This document shows positions 24,718-36,330 of a stretch of 64,000 nt of DNA, in pieces. The translations under genes and the position numbers were made by a program. Source of the stretch: Pantoea sp. 18069. Its GTDB lineage: Bacteria; Pseudomonadota; Gammaproteobacteria; Burkholderiales; Burkholderiaceae_C. The notes under the pieces were generated by a model. The model made no database searches. It was given only the letters and a program-made list of their open reading frames with translations, and was not told where the DNA came from. The DNA is taken from assembly GCF_902706035.1 (NCBI RefSeq), contig NZ_CACSJA010000010.1, positions 87,295 to 151,294 of the forward strand, given 5' to 3'. Positions within the stretch are counted from its first letter, which is position 1; every line of letters starts with the position of its first letter.

Positions 24718-26808
24718 TTACTTAGCCGGCGCGAGATCGCTGAACTTGCGCCCGCTTGAGGCGAGTTCCACGAGCAGCTTTGCGGGTTTGAACTGCGGGC
24801 CCAGCTGCTGCTCGAACTGTTGCATCCGGGCCAACACCTTGTCGAGCCCGATCTGGTCGCCATAGAACATCGGGCCGCCGCGGTAGATGGGCCAGCCATA
24901 GCCGTTGACCCAGACCACGTCGATGTCGCAGGCGCGCAGCGCCATGCCTTCCTCAAGGATCTTCGCGCCTTCGTTGATCATGGGATAGATGCAGCGCTCG
25001 AGGATTTCCTCGTCGCTGACTTCACGCGTGGAAAATCCTTTTTTCTTCGCGAAGTCGGCGATGGTCTGCTCGACCAGGCGCGACGGTGCCGCGGTGCGCT
25101 TTTCGTCGTAGTCGTAGAAACCGGCGCCCGATTTCTGGCCGCGGCGGTCCATTTCGCAGAGCACTTCGCGCAGCGTCGAGGAGCTCGACCTCTCCTTGTT
25201 CCAGCCCAGGTCCAGTCCCGCGAGATCGCTCATCGCGAACGGCCCCATGGGAAAGCCGAACTGGTAGAGCACGCGGTCGACGGCCCAGGGCATTGCGCCT
25301 TCCATGATCAGGGCATTGGCTTCGCGCTGGCGCTGGGCCAGAATCCGGTTGCCGACGAATCCCGGGCATACGCCGACCAGTACCGCGACCTTGCCGATCT
25401 TCTTGGCCAGCTGCATGGAGGTGGCAATGATGTTGTCGCTGGTGTGCGTGCCGCGCACGACTTCGAGCAGTTTCATCACATTGGCCGGCGAGAAGAAGTG
25501 CAGTCCGATGACCGACTCGGGGCGGGACGTGGCCGAAGCGATTTCGTTGAGATCGAGCGCCGAAGTGTTCGAGGCCAGGATCGCGCCGGCCTTGCAGGTC
25601 TGGTCGAGGCGCCGGAAGATGTCCTTCTTGACGTCCATGTTCTCGAACACGGCCTCGATCACCAGATCGACATCGGCGAGTTGCTGCAGATCCAGCGAGC
25701 CCGTGAGCCGCGCCATGCGCTGTTCGATGTCCGCGAGCTGCAGGCGGCCTTTCCTGGCCGTGTTCTCGTAGTTGCTGCGGATGGTCGCCAGGCCCCGGTC
25801 CAGCGCTTCCTGGCGCGTTTCGACGATGTGCACGGGAATGCCGGCGTTGAGGAAGTTCATCGCGATGCCCGCGCCCATGGTGCCTGCGCCCAGGATGCCG
25901 ACGGTCTCGACCGGCAGCAGTGGCGTGTCCTTGGCCAGCCCCGGCACCTGCCAGGCCTGGCGCGAGGCGAAGAAGTAGTAGCGCAGCGCGGCGGATTGCT
26001 GGCCCTGCATCAGTTCGACAAACAGCTGGCGTTCGCGCTTCAGGCCTTGCTCGATCGGCAGATTGACCGCAGCTTCGACGCACTGGATGATCCTTTCGGG
26101 CGCCTCGAGGCCGCGGAACTTGCGTGCGTTGGCCTGGCGGAACTTGTCGAAGATGTCCGGCTGGTCGCGCGCGGCCAGCACTTTCTCGTTCTGGTCGCGT
26201 ATCTTGCGCAGCGGGCGCTTCTCGGCGACGATGCGCTGGGCGAACGTCACGGCGGCGGCCTGCAGCTCGCCTTCGGGTGCCAGTTCGTCGATCAGACCGC
26301 TTTCCAGCGCTTCGCCGGCGCGCACATGGCTGCCTGAAGTCATGTTTTCAAGCGCCTTTTCCACGCCGACGATGCGCGGCAGCCGCTGCGTGCCGCCCGC
26401 ACCGGGCAGCAGCCCGATGTTGACTTCGGGCAGGCCCAGGCGTGCCGAGGGCACGGCGATGCGCCAGTGGCAGACCAGCGCCACTTCGAGGCCGCCGCCC
26501 AGCGCCGTGCCGTGGATGGCGGCGATCACCGGCTTGGTCGCTTCCTCGAGAATGCGCTGGACTTCTGCGAGGCTGACGCCGGCCGGTGGCTTGCCGAATT
26601 CGGTGATGTCGGCGCCCGCGATGAACGTGCTGCCTTCGCAGATCAGCACCACGGCTTCGATGGCCGCGTCCTGCAGCGCCGCCTGCATCGCGCCATGGAT
26701 GCCGTCGCGCACCGCGGCCGAAAGCGCGTTGACCGGGGGAAAGTGGATGGAGATGACGGCAACGCGGTCGATGCGGTGCAGTTGCGTCACGGAGTTGATG
26801 GCGGTCAT
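24718..26808 (-). CDS. FadJ-like enoyl-CoA hydratase / 3-hydroxyacyl-CoA dehydrogenase
   Basis: A 696-residue bifunctional beta-oxidation enzyme that hydrates an enoyl-CoA and oxidises the hydroxyacyl-CoA with NAD. The N-terminal crotonase domain (about 1-190) has STFIAGADITEF, and both glutamates (GLPEVNIGLLPGAGG and KALENM). The dehydrogenase domain starts near residue 297 with VGILGAGTMGAGIAMNF and has the catalytic-His segment GLHFFSPANVMKLLEVV, followed by two C-terminal dimerisation domains. It is 12 bp after the thiolase gene. The length fits the stand-alone FadJ/PimF group better than FadB. Confidence 0.93.
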   Translation of the reverse strand: MTAINSVTQLHRIDRVAVISIHFPPVNALSAAVRDGIHGAMQAALQDAAIEAVVLICEGSTFIAGADITEFGKPPAGVSLAEVQRILEEATKPVIAAIHGTALGGGLEVALVCHWRIAVPSARLGLPEVNIGLLPGAGGTQRLPRIVGVEKALENMTSGSHVRAGEALESGLIDELAPEGELQAAAVTFAQRIVAEKRPLRKIRDQNEKVLAARDQPDIFDKFRQANARKFRGLEAPERIIQCVEAAVNLPIEQGLKRERQLFVELMQGQQSAALRYYFFASRQAWQVPGLAKDTPLLPVETVGILGAGTMGAGIAMNFLNAGIPVHIVETRQEALDRGLATIRSNYENTARKGRLQLADIEQRMARLTGSLDLQQLADVDLVIEAVFENMDVKKDIFRRLDQTCKAGAILASNTSALDLNEIASATSRPESVIGLHFFSPANVMKLLEVVRGTHTSDNIIATSMQLAKKIGKVAVLVGVCPGFVGNRILAQRQREANALIMEGAMPWAVDRVLYQFGFPMGPFAMSDLAGLDLGWNKERSSSSTLREVLCEMDRRGQKSGAGFYDYDEKRTAAPSRLVEQTIADFAKKKGFSTREVSDEEILERCIYPMINEGAKILEEGMALRACDIDVVWVNGYGWPIYRGGPMFYGDQIGLDKVLARMQQFEQQLGPQFKPAKLLVELASSGRKFSDLAPAK

Positions 26809-26820
26809 GGCATTGTTTCC

Positions 26821-28023
26821 TCAGTAGATTTCAAACAGGCCGGCCGCACCCATGCCGCCGCCCACGCACATGGTCACGACGCCGTACTTCGCGCCGCGCC
26901 GCTTGCCTTCGATCAGCACATGGCCGGCCATGCGCGCGCCCGACATGCCGAACGGGTGGCCGATCGAGATCGAGCCGCCCGAGACGTTGAGCCGCTCGTC
27001 GGGAATGCCGAGCCTGTCGCGGCAATAGAGCACCTGCGAGGCAAAGGCCTCATTGAGTTCCCAGATGCCGATGTCGTCCATGCGCAGGCCGTGCTGCTTG
27101 AGCAGCTTCGGGATCGCGAACACCGGTCCTATGCCCATTTCATCGGGATTGCAGCCCGCGACGGCCATGCCGCGGTAGGCGCCCAGCGCTTCGAGGCCGC
27201 GGCGCTGGGCTTCCCCCGCTTCCATCAGCACCATGGCCGAGGCGCCGTCGGACAACTGCGAGGCGTTGCCCGCGGTGATGAAGCGGCCTTCCTGGATGCG
27301 CTGGCCCTCCTTGAAGACCGGCTTGAGCCTGGCCAGATCGGCGTAGCTGGTGCCGGGGCGGTTGCCCTCATCCTGCGACAGCGTGATGGTCTGCTGCGAG
27401 ACTTCGCCGCTGGCCTTGTCGGTCACGTTGTAGACCGTGGTGGTCGGCACGATTTCCTGGTCGAAGCGCTTTTCCTGCTGCGCCTGGGCGGTGCGCGCCT
27501 GGGACTGCACGGCATACGCGTCCTGGACTTCGCGCGAGATGCCATAGCGTTCGGCGACGACCTCGGCGGTCTCTATCATCGCCATGTAGAGCTCGGGAAT
27601 ATGCTCGACCAGCCAGGGATCGCGCGCGCGGTGGGTATTGGGCTTGCCGGACTGCACCAGCGAGATCGATTCCAGCCCGCCGCCGACGGTGATCTGCATG
27701 CCGTCGACGATCACCTGCTTGGCCGCGGTGGCAATTGCCATCAGCCCCGAGGAGCACATGCGGTCTATGGTCATGCCCGGCACCGTGACGGGCAGGCCGG
27801 CGCGCAGCAGGCTCTGGCGCGCGGTGTTGCCGCCGCTGCTGCCCTGCTGGGACGCGCAGCCGATCAGCACGTCCTCGACTTCGTTGGGGTCTATGCCCGC
27901 GCGCCGCACCGCATGCGAGATCGCATGGGCGCCGAGCTCCTGGGCCTGGGTGTTGTTGTACGCGCCGCGAAAGGCCTTGCCGATCGGGGTTCTGGCGGTG
28001 GAGACAATGACTGCTTCGCGCAT
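26821..28023 (-). CDS. Acetyl-CoA acyltransferase (thiolase)
   Basis: A 400-residue degradative thiolase splitting 3-ketoacyl-CoA with CoA. It begins [20 protein letters not shown]. The nucleophilic Cys lies in [14 protein letters not shown], the NEAFA motif in [11 protein letters not shown], the His of [17 protein letters not shown] and the second Cys of [12 protein letters not shown] are all present, so it should be active. The start at 28023 matches the family N-terminus; the longer frame upstream overlaps the intergenic region. It lies between the acyl-CoA ligase (121 bp) and the FadJ-like gene. Confidence 0.94.
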   Translation of the reverse strand: MREAVIVSTARTPIGKAFRGAYNNTQAQELGAHAISHAVRRAGIDPNEVEDVLIGCASQQGSSGGNTARQSLLRAGLPVTVPGMTIDRMCSSGLMAIATAAKQVIVDGMQITVGGGLESISLVQSGKPNTHRARDPWLVEHIPELYMAMIETAEVVAERYGISREVQDAYAVQSQARTAQAQQEKRFDQEIVPTTTVYNVTDKASGEVSQQTITLSQDEGNRPGTSYADLARLKPVFKEGQRIQEGRFITAGNASQLSDGASAMVLMEAGEAQRRGLEALGAYRGMAVAGCNPDEMGIGPVFAIPKLLKQHGLRMDDIGIWELNEAFASQVLYCRDRLGIPDERLNVSGGSISIGHPFGMSGARMAGHVLIEGKRRGAKYGVVTMCVGGGMGAAGLFEIY

Positions 28024-28144
28024 GGAAACTCCTTGAATGAAAACGTCGAAATCCGGAAATTCGGGCAAGCGCTTCCCCCGCACCTGGGCCAGGTGCCGTG
28101 AAATCGGGGAAGGGATGGCCCGCCGGGGGCTCAGGGGCGAAGGC

Positions 28145-29887
28145 TCAGGCCGGCTGTCGCGTGGTGTCCTTGGCGATCGCCAGGAAGTGCCCCAGGTTCT
28201 CGCGCACGGCTTTCTTGTTGAACTTGCCGACGCTGGTCTTGGGAATCTCGGGGGTGATGGCCACCAGCTTGGGCAGCATCCAGCGGGTGATCTTGCCGGT
28301 CTGCACGCCATGCTCTTCCAGGAAGTCGATCACCTCGTCCTCGCTGGCGTTCATTCCCGGGCGCAGGCTGACCACGGCCATGGGCTTCTCGCCCCAGACC
28401 GGGTCGGGCACGCCGACCACCATGGCCTCGAGCACGAAGTCCGCCATCGCGATCAGGTTCTCGAGCAGCACCGTGGGCACCATTTCCGCGCCGCTGCGGA
28501 TCACGTCCTTGAGGCGGTCGGCGATCACCACGAAGCCTTCGGCGTCGATCTTGGCGATGTCGCCGGTGTGGAACCAGCCGTCGTACCAGACCTCGGCGGT
28601 CTTGTCGGGCGACTGGTAGTACTCGCGCGTGACCCAGGGGCCGCGGATCACGATCTCGCCCACGGTCCGGTTGTCCCAGGGCACGGGCTGGCCGCGCTCG
28701 TCCATGACTTCGACCTCGAGCCCGAGCGAGGGCAGGCCGGTCTTGACCATGACTTCGTCGATGGCCTCCTTCGACCAGCCGACCATGTGCTTCTTGACGA
28801 ACGCGCCGATCGCCACCGGGGCGGTTTCGGTCATGCCGTAGCCCGAGCTCGCGCGGAAGTTGGGCAAGGCCTTCTCCAGCTTGGTCTTCAGGCCCAGCGG
28901 CAGCGCGCCGCCGCCCACGCCCACATTGACCAGGCTGCTGAGGTCGTACTGGTCGAAGTCCTTGAACTCCAGCAGCATGGCCGCGATGGTCGGCACGATG
29001 CCGACCGACGTGACTTTCTCGCGGTCGACGAGTTCGCAGAAGCCGCGCACCGTGAAGGTGCCGGGCAGCACGATCTTCTGCGCGCTGAACACTGTGCTGA
29101 ACGGCGAGCCCCAGCCATGGATATGGAACAGCGGCGTGTTGAGCATGGGCACGGCGTTCTCGCCCAGGCGCTCGGCCTGCACGAAGTCGGGCGTGTTGGC
29201 GATGCTCTGGCGCGCCATGCCGTGCAGCGTCATCAGGTACAGCTGGCGGTGGGAAAAGGTCGCGCCCTTGGGCTGGCCCGTGGTGCCGGTGGTGTAGCAC
29301 AACGTGGCGATGGTGTCCTCGTGCAGATAGGGCCAGTCGAACCTCGTCGGCTGCACGGCGATCAGCTTCTCGTACTCGATCAGATTGGGAATCCGGGTAT
29401 CGGGCAGACCCGGCTTGTCCGACATGTAGACGAAGGTCTTGACCGTGTCCTTGATGCGGTCGTAGATGTTCTCGAGCAGCGGCAGCACCACGTCGTCGAC
29501 AAAGATCACGCTGTCCTGGGCATGATTGATGGTGTAGGCAATGTGGTCCTCGGACAGCCGGATGTTGATCGGATGCAGCACCGCGCCGGAGCAGGGCGCG
29601 GCGTAGTAGAGCTCGAGGTGGCGGTGGGTGTTGTACGACATGGTGCCGACGCGGTCGCCCAGGCGCCCCGGCTGGCCGCTCGCGATCTTCAACTGGCGCA
29701 GCGCGTGGGCCAGCTGGCACACGCGCTGGTGCCATTCCTTCCAGGTGAAGCGCTGGTACTCGCCGCTGATGTGGTTGCGGTAGACCACGCCGATCTGGTC
29801 GGGGTAGTAGCGCACGGGCCGCTTCATGAAGGTCGTCAGCAGCAGCGGGTAGTTGGTGCTGAATTCGGGAAAGGTCTGGGCATCCAT
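28145..29887 (-). CDS. AMP-forming acyl-CoA ligase (fatty-acid/aryl-acid type)
   Basis: A 580-residue adenylate-forming ligase that makes an acyl-CoA from acid, ATP and CoA. The phosphate loop [17 protein letters not shown], the [10 protein letters not shown] motif and [11 protein letters not shown] with the hinge around [10 protein letters not shown] are intact, as is the C-terminal lysine region [14 protein letters not shown]. It resembles the medium/long-chain AlkK-like group, which takes fatty or aromatic acids. The ATG at 29887 was used because the upstream extension belongs to the preceding ABC gene. It starts 25 bp after dppF-like gene, tying import to activation. Confidence 0.92.
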   Translation of the reverse strand: MDAQTFPEFSTNYPLLLTTFMKRPVRYYPDQIGVVYRNHISGEYQRFTWKEWHQRVCQLAHALRQLKIASGQPGRLGDRVGTMSYNTHRHLELYYAAPCSGAVLHPINIRLSEDHIAYTINHAQDSVIFVDDVVLPLLENIYDRIKDTVKTFVYMSDKPGLPDTRIPNLIEYEKLIAVQPTRFDWPYLHEDTIATLCYTTGTTGQPKGATFSHRQLYLMTLHGMARQSIANTPDFVQAERLGENAVPMLNTPLFHIHGWGSPFSTVFSAQKIVLPGTFTVRGFCELVDREKVTSVGIVPTIAAMLLEFKDFDQYDLSSLVNVGVGGGALPLGLKTKLEKALPNFRASSGYGMTETAPVAIGAFVKKHMVGWSKEAIDEVMVKTGLPSLGLEVEVMDERGQPVPWDNRTVGEIVIRGPWVTREYYQSPDKTAEVWYDGWFHTGDIAKIDAEGFVVIADRLKDVIRSGAEMVPTVLLENLIAMADFVLEAMVVGVPDPVWGEKPMAVVSLRPGMNASEDEVIDFLEEHGVQTGKITRWMLPKLVAITPEIPKTSVGKFNKKAVRENLGHFLAIAKDTTRQPA

Positions 29888-29912
29888 CGGTAGTTCCTTC
29901 GGGGACAAGTCT

Positions 29913-30881
<969 letters not shown>

Positions 30882-30901
30882 TGCGTACTCCGGCGTGGGG
30901 C

Positions 30902-31870
30902 TCAGGTGTTGAAGCAGGCCTTGCTGTGGCCTTCCTTGACGCGTGTGAGCGCAGGCCGGGCGGCATCGCAGTCGCGGCTAGAGCGCGGGCAGCGCGGTGC
31001 AAAGGCACAGCCCGGCGGCAGCGCGGACAGATCGGGCGGCATGCCCTCGATCGCGGGCAGGGGCTGGTCCGGGTCGCTGTCGATGCGCGGAATCGAGGCC
31101 AGCAGACCCTGGGTGTAGGGGTGCTGCGGCTGCTCGAAGATGTCGCGCGCCGCGCCCTGCTCGACGATGCGCCCGCCATACATCACGGCCACGCGGTCGG
31201 CGTAGCGCGCGACCACGCCCAGGTCATGGGTGATCAGGATCATCGCGGTCTGCTCCTTTTGCGTCAGCTCCTTGAGCAGGTCCAGGATCTGCGCCTGCAC
31301 GGTCACGTCGAGCGCCGTGGTCGGCTCGTCGGCGATGATCAGGCGCGGCTCGCAGGCCAGCGCCATGGCAATCATGGAGCGCTGGCGCATGCCGCCGGAA
31401 AACAGGTGCGGATAGGCGGACAGCCGGGTTTTCGCGTCGGGAATCTGCACCCGGGCCAGCAGTTCGGCGGCGCGCTCGTAGGCCTCGCTCCAGGGCGCAT
31501 TGCGGTGCAGCTGGACCGGCTCGGCGATCTGCTTGCCAATCGTGATCGACGGGTTGAGGGACGCCATCGAGTCCTGGAAGATCATCGCGATGCGGTCGCC
31601 GCGGATGCGCCGCATCTGCTCGGCGTTGAGCTTGAGCAGGTCCTGGCCCTCGAACAGGATTTCGCCCTGCTCGATCTTTCCCGGCGGGCTGGGAATCAGG
31701 CCGAGTATCGACATGGACGTCACGCTCTTGCCCGAGCCGGATTCGCCGACGATGGCCAGCGTCTCGCCGGCGTGCACGTCGAAGGACACGTTGTCTACGG
31801 CCGTGACTTCGCCATGCTCGGTGCGAAAACGCGTGGTCAGGTTCTTCACTTGCAGTACAGGCGTTGCCAT
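30902..31870 (-). CDS. Peptide-type ABC importer, ATP-binding subunit (DppD-like)
   Basis: A 322-residue ATPase with Walker [12 protein letters not shown], signature [16 protein letters not shown] and Walker [13 protein letters not shown], and the C-terminal [11 protein letters not shown] motif of the oligopeptide subfamily. It begins [15 protein letters not shown]. It lies 60 bp after the binding-protein gene and 20 bp before its partner ATPase. Confidence 0.95.
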   Translation of the reverse strand: MATPVLQVKNLTTRFRTEHGEVTAVDNVSFDVHAGETLAIVGESGSGKSVTSMSILGLIPSPPGKIEQGEILFEGQDLLKLNAEQMRRIRGDRIAMIFQDSMASLNPSITIGKQIAEPVQLHRNAPWSEAYERAAELLARVQIPDAKTRLSAYPHLFSGGMRQRSMIAMALACEPRLIIADEPTTALDVTVQAQILDLLKELTQKEQTAMILITHDLGVVARYADRVAVMYGGRIVEQGAARDIFEQPQHPYTQGLLASIPRIDSDPDQPLPAIEGMPPDLSALPPGCAFAPRCPRSSRDCDAARPALTRVKEGHSKACFNT

Positions 31871-31930
31871 GGGGTGCTCCTGCCGGGCACAAGGCCCGGG
31901 GGTGAAAGTTGGGAAGTGCGCGGCCGGCGT

Positions 31931-33646
31931 TCAGAAGCCCATTTTTTTCTTCAGGTCCTGGTCTATCCAGAGCTGGGCATGGATCGGGGCCATGCGGCCC
32001 GCGCCGACGAACATCTCGCCGCCATAGTTCTTCACCCAGGGCCACCAGGCGGTGTAGCGGTAGGGCGCGGGCATCCAGATCGCGGGCGCCTGGTCGAGCA
32101 CCTGGGCCGTGAGTTCGCGCAGCATCTGCTGGCGCCTGGCTTCGTCGCGCTCGCCATTGGCCTCGGCCACGCGCGCGTCGAACTGGGCGTCGTCCATCAT
32201 CGGCGCGTTGTAGACCTGGTCCTTGCCGAAGTTGATGCGCAGCGATGTCGTCGGATTCACATCGGGAATGGCGGTCAGGTAGCCGGCCGCGTTGGTGTGG
32301 CTGGTCATTGCCGACAGATGAGCGCCGTATTCCATGGGCGTGATTTCCATCTTCACGCCCACGCCCTCGAGATAGGCCGCGACCAGCGGCATCAGCTCCA
32401 TCGATTCGACGTTGCAGCTGCAGATCTGCATCTTGAACGCAAAGCCGTTGGGGTAGCCGGCCTCGGTCAGCAGCTTCCTGGCCCTGGCCGGGTCGTACTT
32501 GAACAGCTCCTGCACCGAGGCCGGCTGCTCGCTCAGCGGCTTGTGGTAGCCCAGGTACTCGGGGTGCATGGGGAAGGTGAACAGCGCGGCCTCGCCACCA
32601 TAGAACTTGTCGACGATCTCCTGCTTGTTCACGGCCATGTTGAGCGCGCGGCGCACACGCACATCGTTAAACGGCTTGGTGTCCACGCGCAGCGCGACGC
32701 GCGGTGCGCTGGTCGTGAGCCAGCGGTTCCACTGGAGCTGGGGCGTGCTTTTCTTGAGCTCCTTGGCCGCTTCCCAGGAAATCGACGACAGGATGTCGAG
32801 CTTGCCGGTGCGCAGCGCCGACTGCTGGGTCGATTCGTCCTTGATCACGCGGTGCACCACGCGGTCGACGAAGGGCAACTGATAGCTCTTGCCGGCGACG
32901 GTGAGCTTGTCCCAGTAGACCGGATTCTTGCTGAACGTCAGCGCGTTGCCCTGGGCGACGTTGGTCAGCATGAACGGGCCCGTGCCGTTGACGTTCTTCC
33001 AACTGCCCGCGCCCGCATCGACGACTTCCTTGGGCACGATGCCCGAGAAAAAGCCGTTGCCGAAACGGTAGTCCCAGTCGGCGATGTACTTGTTGAAGTG
33101 GAACACCACGGTGTGCTTTCCCGTCGCTTCGACCTTGTCGATATGGTCGTAGTAGCCCTGGGTGCGCTTGGGGCTGGTGTTCATGCGGTTGAAGTTGAAG
33201 ACGATGTCCTCGGCGACGAGTTCGCGTTCGGCCATCACGCCTTTCTTTGCCGGAAATTTCACGCCCTGGCGCAGCTTGACTTCGAGCTTCAGCGGCGTGG
33301 GCCAGCTCCAGCTTTCGGCCAGCTCCCCGCGCACGGAGTCGGTGGGCTGCCAGCCGCTGATGGTGAACGGGTACTTGCCACCGCGGCTCTTGGCTTTCGA
33401 CAGGTCGACGGCGAACAGCTGCTCGTAGAACTGGCCGGTGTCGCGGGTCTGCAAGGTGGCCTGCCAGTCCACGAGGTCCCAGGACAGCGTCGCCACGCCC
33501 GCGCTGGTGCTGGCGAAGTTGAGCGTGCCGCCGTATTTCGGTGCTTCGCCCTGGGCCAGCGCCGCGCCGGCCGCGCCGGCCAGGGCCATGCCAAGTGCGA
33601 GGTGGTTCGCGAAGCGGGTCAGGGGCGTCGTCGATGCTTGGTACAT
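31931..33646 (-). CDS. Peptide-type ABC importer, substrate-binding protein (DppA/OppA-like)
   Basis: A 571-residue periplasmic binding protein of SBP family 5. The signal peptide ends near GAALAQG, and the mature protein starts APKYGGTLNFASTSAG; the typical YEQLFAVDL, RQGVKFP and RRALNMAVNKQEIVDKFY segments follow. Family 5 proteins carry peptides, nickel, opines and other bulky polar ligands. Here the operon context (acyl-CoA ligase, beta-oxidation) suggests an acyl-bearing or acid ligand, which is inference. The start at 33646 was chosen for the signal peptide. Confidence 0.93.
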   Translation of the reverse strand: MYQASTTPLTRFANHLALGMALAGAAGAALAQGEAPKYGGTLNFASTSAGVATLSWDLVDWQATLQTRDTGQFYEQLFAVDLSKAKSRGGKYPFTISGWQPTDSVRGELAESWSWPTPLKLEVKLRQGVKFPAKKGVMAERELVAEDIVFNFNRMNTSPKRTQGYYDHIDKVEATGKHTVVFHFNKYIADWDYRFGNGFFSGIVPKEVVDAGAGSWKNVNGTGPFMLTNVAQGNALTFSKNPVYWDKLTVAGKSYQLPFVDRVVHRVIKDESTQQSALRTGKLDILSSISWEAAKELKKSTPQLQWNRWLTTSAPRVALRVDTKPFNDVRVRRALNMAVNKQEIVDKFYGGEAALFTFPMHPEYLGYHKPLSEQPASVQELFKYDPARARKLLTEAGYPNGFAFKMQICSCNVESMELMPLVAAYLEGVGVKMEITPMEYGAHLSAMTSHTNAAGYLTAIPDVNPTTSLRINFGKDQVYNAPMMDDAQFDARVAEANGERDEARRQQMLRELTAQVLDQAPAIWMPAPYRYTAWWPWVKNYGGEMFVGAGRMAPIHAQLWIDQDLKKKMGF

Positions 33647-33680
33647 TCTTGTCTCCTTGGGTGGTGGGGGCGCAGGGCAA

Positions 33681-34589
33681 TCAGCGGGTGCCGCGCATGC
33701 GGGGATCGAGCATGTCGCGCAGGGCGTCGCCAAAGACGTTGATTGCGTAGACGACCAGCGTCAGGCAGATGCCGGGGGCCAGGGCAAGCCATGGGCCCTG
33801 CAGCATGTAGGTGCGGCCATTGCCCGAGAGCATTCCGCCCCAGGTGGGGTGGGGCGGCGGCACGCCCAGGCCCAGGAAGGACAGGCCCGATTCGGCCAGG
33901 ATGGCGGCGCCGACGCTCGAGGAGAACAGCACGATCAGCGGCGCAACCACGTTCGGCAGCACATGGCGCCAGAGAATGCGCGGCGCCGAAGCGCCAATCG
34001 ACTTGGCGGCGTGGATGTACATGTCCTCGCGCACCGAGACCACGGCGCTGCGCACGATGCGCGAGCCGCCGATGCCGATCAGCAATCCCAGGGTGATGAC
34101 GATCTGCGTGATGCCCGAGCCGAACACCGAGGCCACGACGATCAGCACGACCAGGCCGGGAAAGCTCATCCAGGCGTCGACGAAACGCTGGATCAGCATG
34201 TCGATCTTGCCGCCGAAGTAGCCGGAGACGACGCCGATCAGCGCGGAAATGAAGGTCGAGATCACGGCCACCGACAGGCCTATGACCACCGAGATCTGCG
34301 CGCCGTAGATGCAGCGTGAGAGCAGGTCGCGGCCCAGGTTGTCGGTGCCGAACGGGTGCTCCCAGGAAGGGGCGTGCATGCGTGCGCCCATGTCCACCTC
34401 GTTCATTCCGTACGGGGCCAGGAAGTCGGCAAAGATACCGACCAGCAGGAAGAAGATCGCGACCACGGCGCCCGCGGCGCCAAGGCGTTTTTCGCGAAAT
34501 AGCTTGCGCATGAAGCTGCGCAGCGCGCTGTGGCGCCGGGGCGTGGCGGATTTGGCGGGTACGTTGAGCGCAATGGCCTGGGTTTTCAT
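33681..34589 (-). CDS. Peptide-type ABC importer, permease (DppC-like)
   Basis: A 302-residue inner-membrane permease. An N-terminal helix (GAAGAVVAIFFLLVGIFADF) is followed by the DppC hallmark HPFGTDNLGRDLLSRCIYG and a binding-protein-dependent transport domain with EAA-type loop around AAKSIGASAPRILWRHVLPN. Five to six membrane helices are visible. It is 11 bp after the DppB-like gene. Confidence 0.94.
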   Translation of the reverse strand: MKTQAIALNVPAKSATPRRHSALRSFMRKLFREKRLGAAGAVVAIFFLLVGIFADFLAPYGMNEVDMGARMHAPSWEHPFGTDNLGRDLLSRCIYGAQISVVIGLSVAVISTFISALIGVVSGYFGGKIDMLIQRFVDAWMSFPGLVVLIVVASVFGSGITQIVITLGLLIGIGGSRIVRSAVVSVREDMYIHAAKSIGASAPRILWRHVLPNVVAPLIVLFSSSVGAAILAESGLSFLGLGVPPPHPTWGGMLSGNGRTYMLQGPWLALAPGICLTLVVYAINVFGDALRDMLDPRMRGTR

Positions 34590-34600
34590 GTTCGCCTCCC

Positions 34601-35557
34601 TTAACGCTGTCTGACTTTGGGATCGATCAGGCCGTAGCTCAGATCGACCAGCAGATTGATGAGCATCACGCTGATGCCGACGACGAAGAACACGCCGGTG
34701 ACCACGGGGTAGTCACGCTGGTTGACCGCGTCGAGCAGCAGCAGGCCCATACCGGGAAGCACGAAGATCTGCTCGAGGATCACGGCGCCACCGATCAGGA
34801 CCGGCGCCTGACTGCCGATCAGCGTGATCACCGGAATCAGCGCATTGCGCACCGCATGCCGGGTCAGGATCAGCATTTCGCTCAGGCCCTTGGCGCGGGC
34901 CGTGCGGATGTAGTCCTGGCGCAGCACCTCGAGCATCATGGTGCGCGTCATGCGCATGGTGATCGCCGACAGCGACAGGCCGAGGATGGTCGCCGGAATC
35001 AGCATCTGCTGCAGGTTTGCCCAAGGGTCTTCGGTGAAGGGCGTGAAGTGGATTTCGGGTGACCAGCCCCACCAGATCGATGGAAACACGGTGACCATGG
35101 TGCCTATCCAGAAGCTCGGCACCGCAAGCATCAGCAGCGAGAACGAGCGCGTGGCGTAGTCTCCCGCAGTGTCCTGCTTGACAGCCGAGTACACGCCCAC
35201 GGGGATCGCCACCGTGAGCGCAATCAGCATTGCCAGCAGGCCCAGCTCGAAAGTGACAGGCAGGCGATCGGCGATCATGCCCAGCACCGAATCTCCCTGC
35301 CACAGCGAGTCGCCAAGATCGCCCTGGAACAGCAGGCGGCTGATCCAGGTGCCGTACTGCTGCCAGATGGGTTTGTCCAGTCCCAGCGTCTCCAGCAACT
35401 GATCGCGGGTCAGCTTGTTGGAGCCCGCATCGTTCTGGCTCAGCATCAGGTCGACGACATCGCCGGGCACCATGCGCACGATCACGAAAACGATGATGCT
35501 GGCAATCAGCATGGTGGGCAGCAGCGCGAGGATGCGGCGCAATATATAGGTCTGCAT
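34601..35557 (-). CDS. Peptide-type ABC importer, permease (DppB-like)
   Basis: A 318-residue permease, first gene of the 13-kb operon. It starts MQTYILRRILALLPTMLIAS with the usual first helix, then RMVPGD, and has the EAA-type loop RTARAKGLSEMLILTRHAVRN. The ATG at 35557 has the standard DppB N-terminus; the in-frame extension to 35767 lacks family similarity. The promoter should lie within the large gap to its right. Confidence 0.94.
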   Translation of the reverse strand: MQTYILRRILALLPTMLIASIIVFVIVRMVPGDVVDLMLSQNDAGSNKLTRDQLLETLGLDKPIWQQYGTWISRLLFQGDLGDSLWQGDSVLGMIADRLPVTFELGLLAMLIALTVAIPVGVYSAVKQDTAGDYATRSFSLLMLAVPSFWIGTMVTVFPSIWWGWSPEIHFTPFTEDPWANLQQMLIPATILGLSLSAITMRMTRTMMLEVLRQDYIRTARAKGLSEMLILTRHAVRNALIPVITLIGSQAPVLIGGAVILEQIFVLPGMGLLLLDAVNQRDYPVVTGVFFVVGISVMLINLLVDLSYGLIDPKVRQR

Positions 35558-36330
35558 CAGATCCCCCCTGTGAACGGGACGGCTGCGTAGATCGCCTGCG
35601 CGGCCGGGCAATGGCAGCGCTTGGGCCTGTGGCGGGACGGACTTCCAAGTAGGTCGTTGATTGCGTGTCGCACCATATCTCTCCTGTACTCGAATTTCGA
35701 ATCGACGTGGCTCAAGGCCTTGCGGGCCCGCTTTCCGTCGCCTCTGAGTGGACTTGGGCAATGGCACCTTGTGCGGTAACGCGCTGTGTTTACGCCTTGT
35801 TACCGACAGGAACCCCTGGAAAACCTGTTTTTGGAAACGCCTTGCAGGGGTTGCGATCGATCATACTGAAAACTCTAAAACGGTCAAACAAAATTGCGGG
35901 AGGCAAGTGCTCTAGGGTTTACGCCTGAAATTCCTGCTCTGTCAGAGAGAGGATTTCCCGATTCCTGGCGACCCCTAGGGTTTGTTTGCAAGGGTTTTCA
36001 TGCATACCGGCACATCTGTTTTTTTTATTTTTGATTGCAGATGGCGATTTTTTGTACGGCTCATGGCATTGCTTTCGGGCTGAGGCACGGCTTTTTAGGC
36101 GACTTCATGCGGCATGCGGAATTTTTCTCCTTGTGCTAGCATGAGTGCATACCAATAAACCTAAAAAATGTACTTGAGCTATGTATGGAAAGTGAATGAA
36201 TCGATTTGACAAGGCTATGTGATTGTTTTTGTTGGGTTTATTTTTTGGGGGCCTTGCTTTTGATGAATCTAACGACCATGCCTTGAAGTGTGAATTCGGG
36301 TGTGGTGAACGCTAATGAAGAGGAGCGTGC
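35558..36330. other. 773-bp divergent intergenic region
   Basis: No gene was recognised between the ABC operon and the hydrolase cluster. From about 35850 rightward the DNA becomes AT-rich. CTAGGGTTT occurs twice (35912-35920 and 35975-35983), and a TTGACA hexamer lies at 36205-36210. The region should hold divergent promoters and regulator sites, but I cannot assign them. An 87-codon open frame at 35665-35928 has no recognisable similarity. Confidence 0.5.

Noticed and set aside
35665..35928. 87-codon open frame in the large intergenic region
   Set aside because: No ribosome site, no recognisable domain and poor codon character; not supported as a gene.
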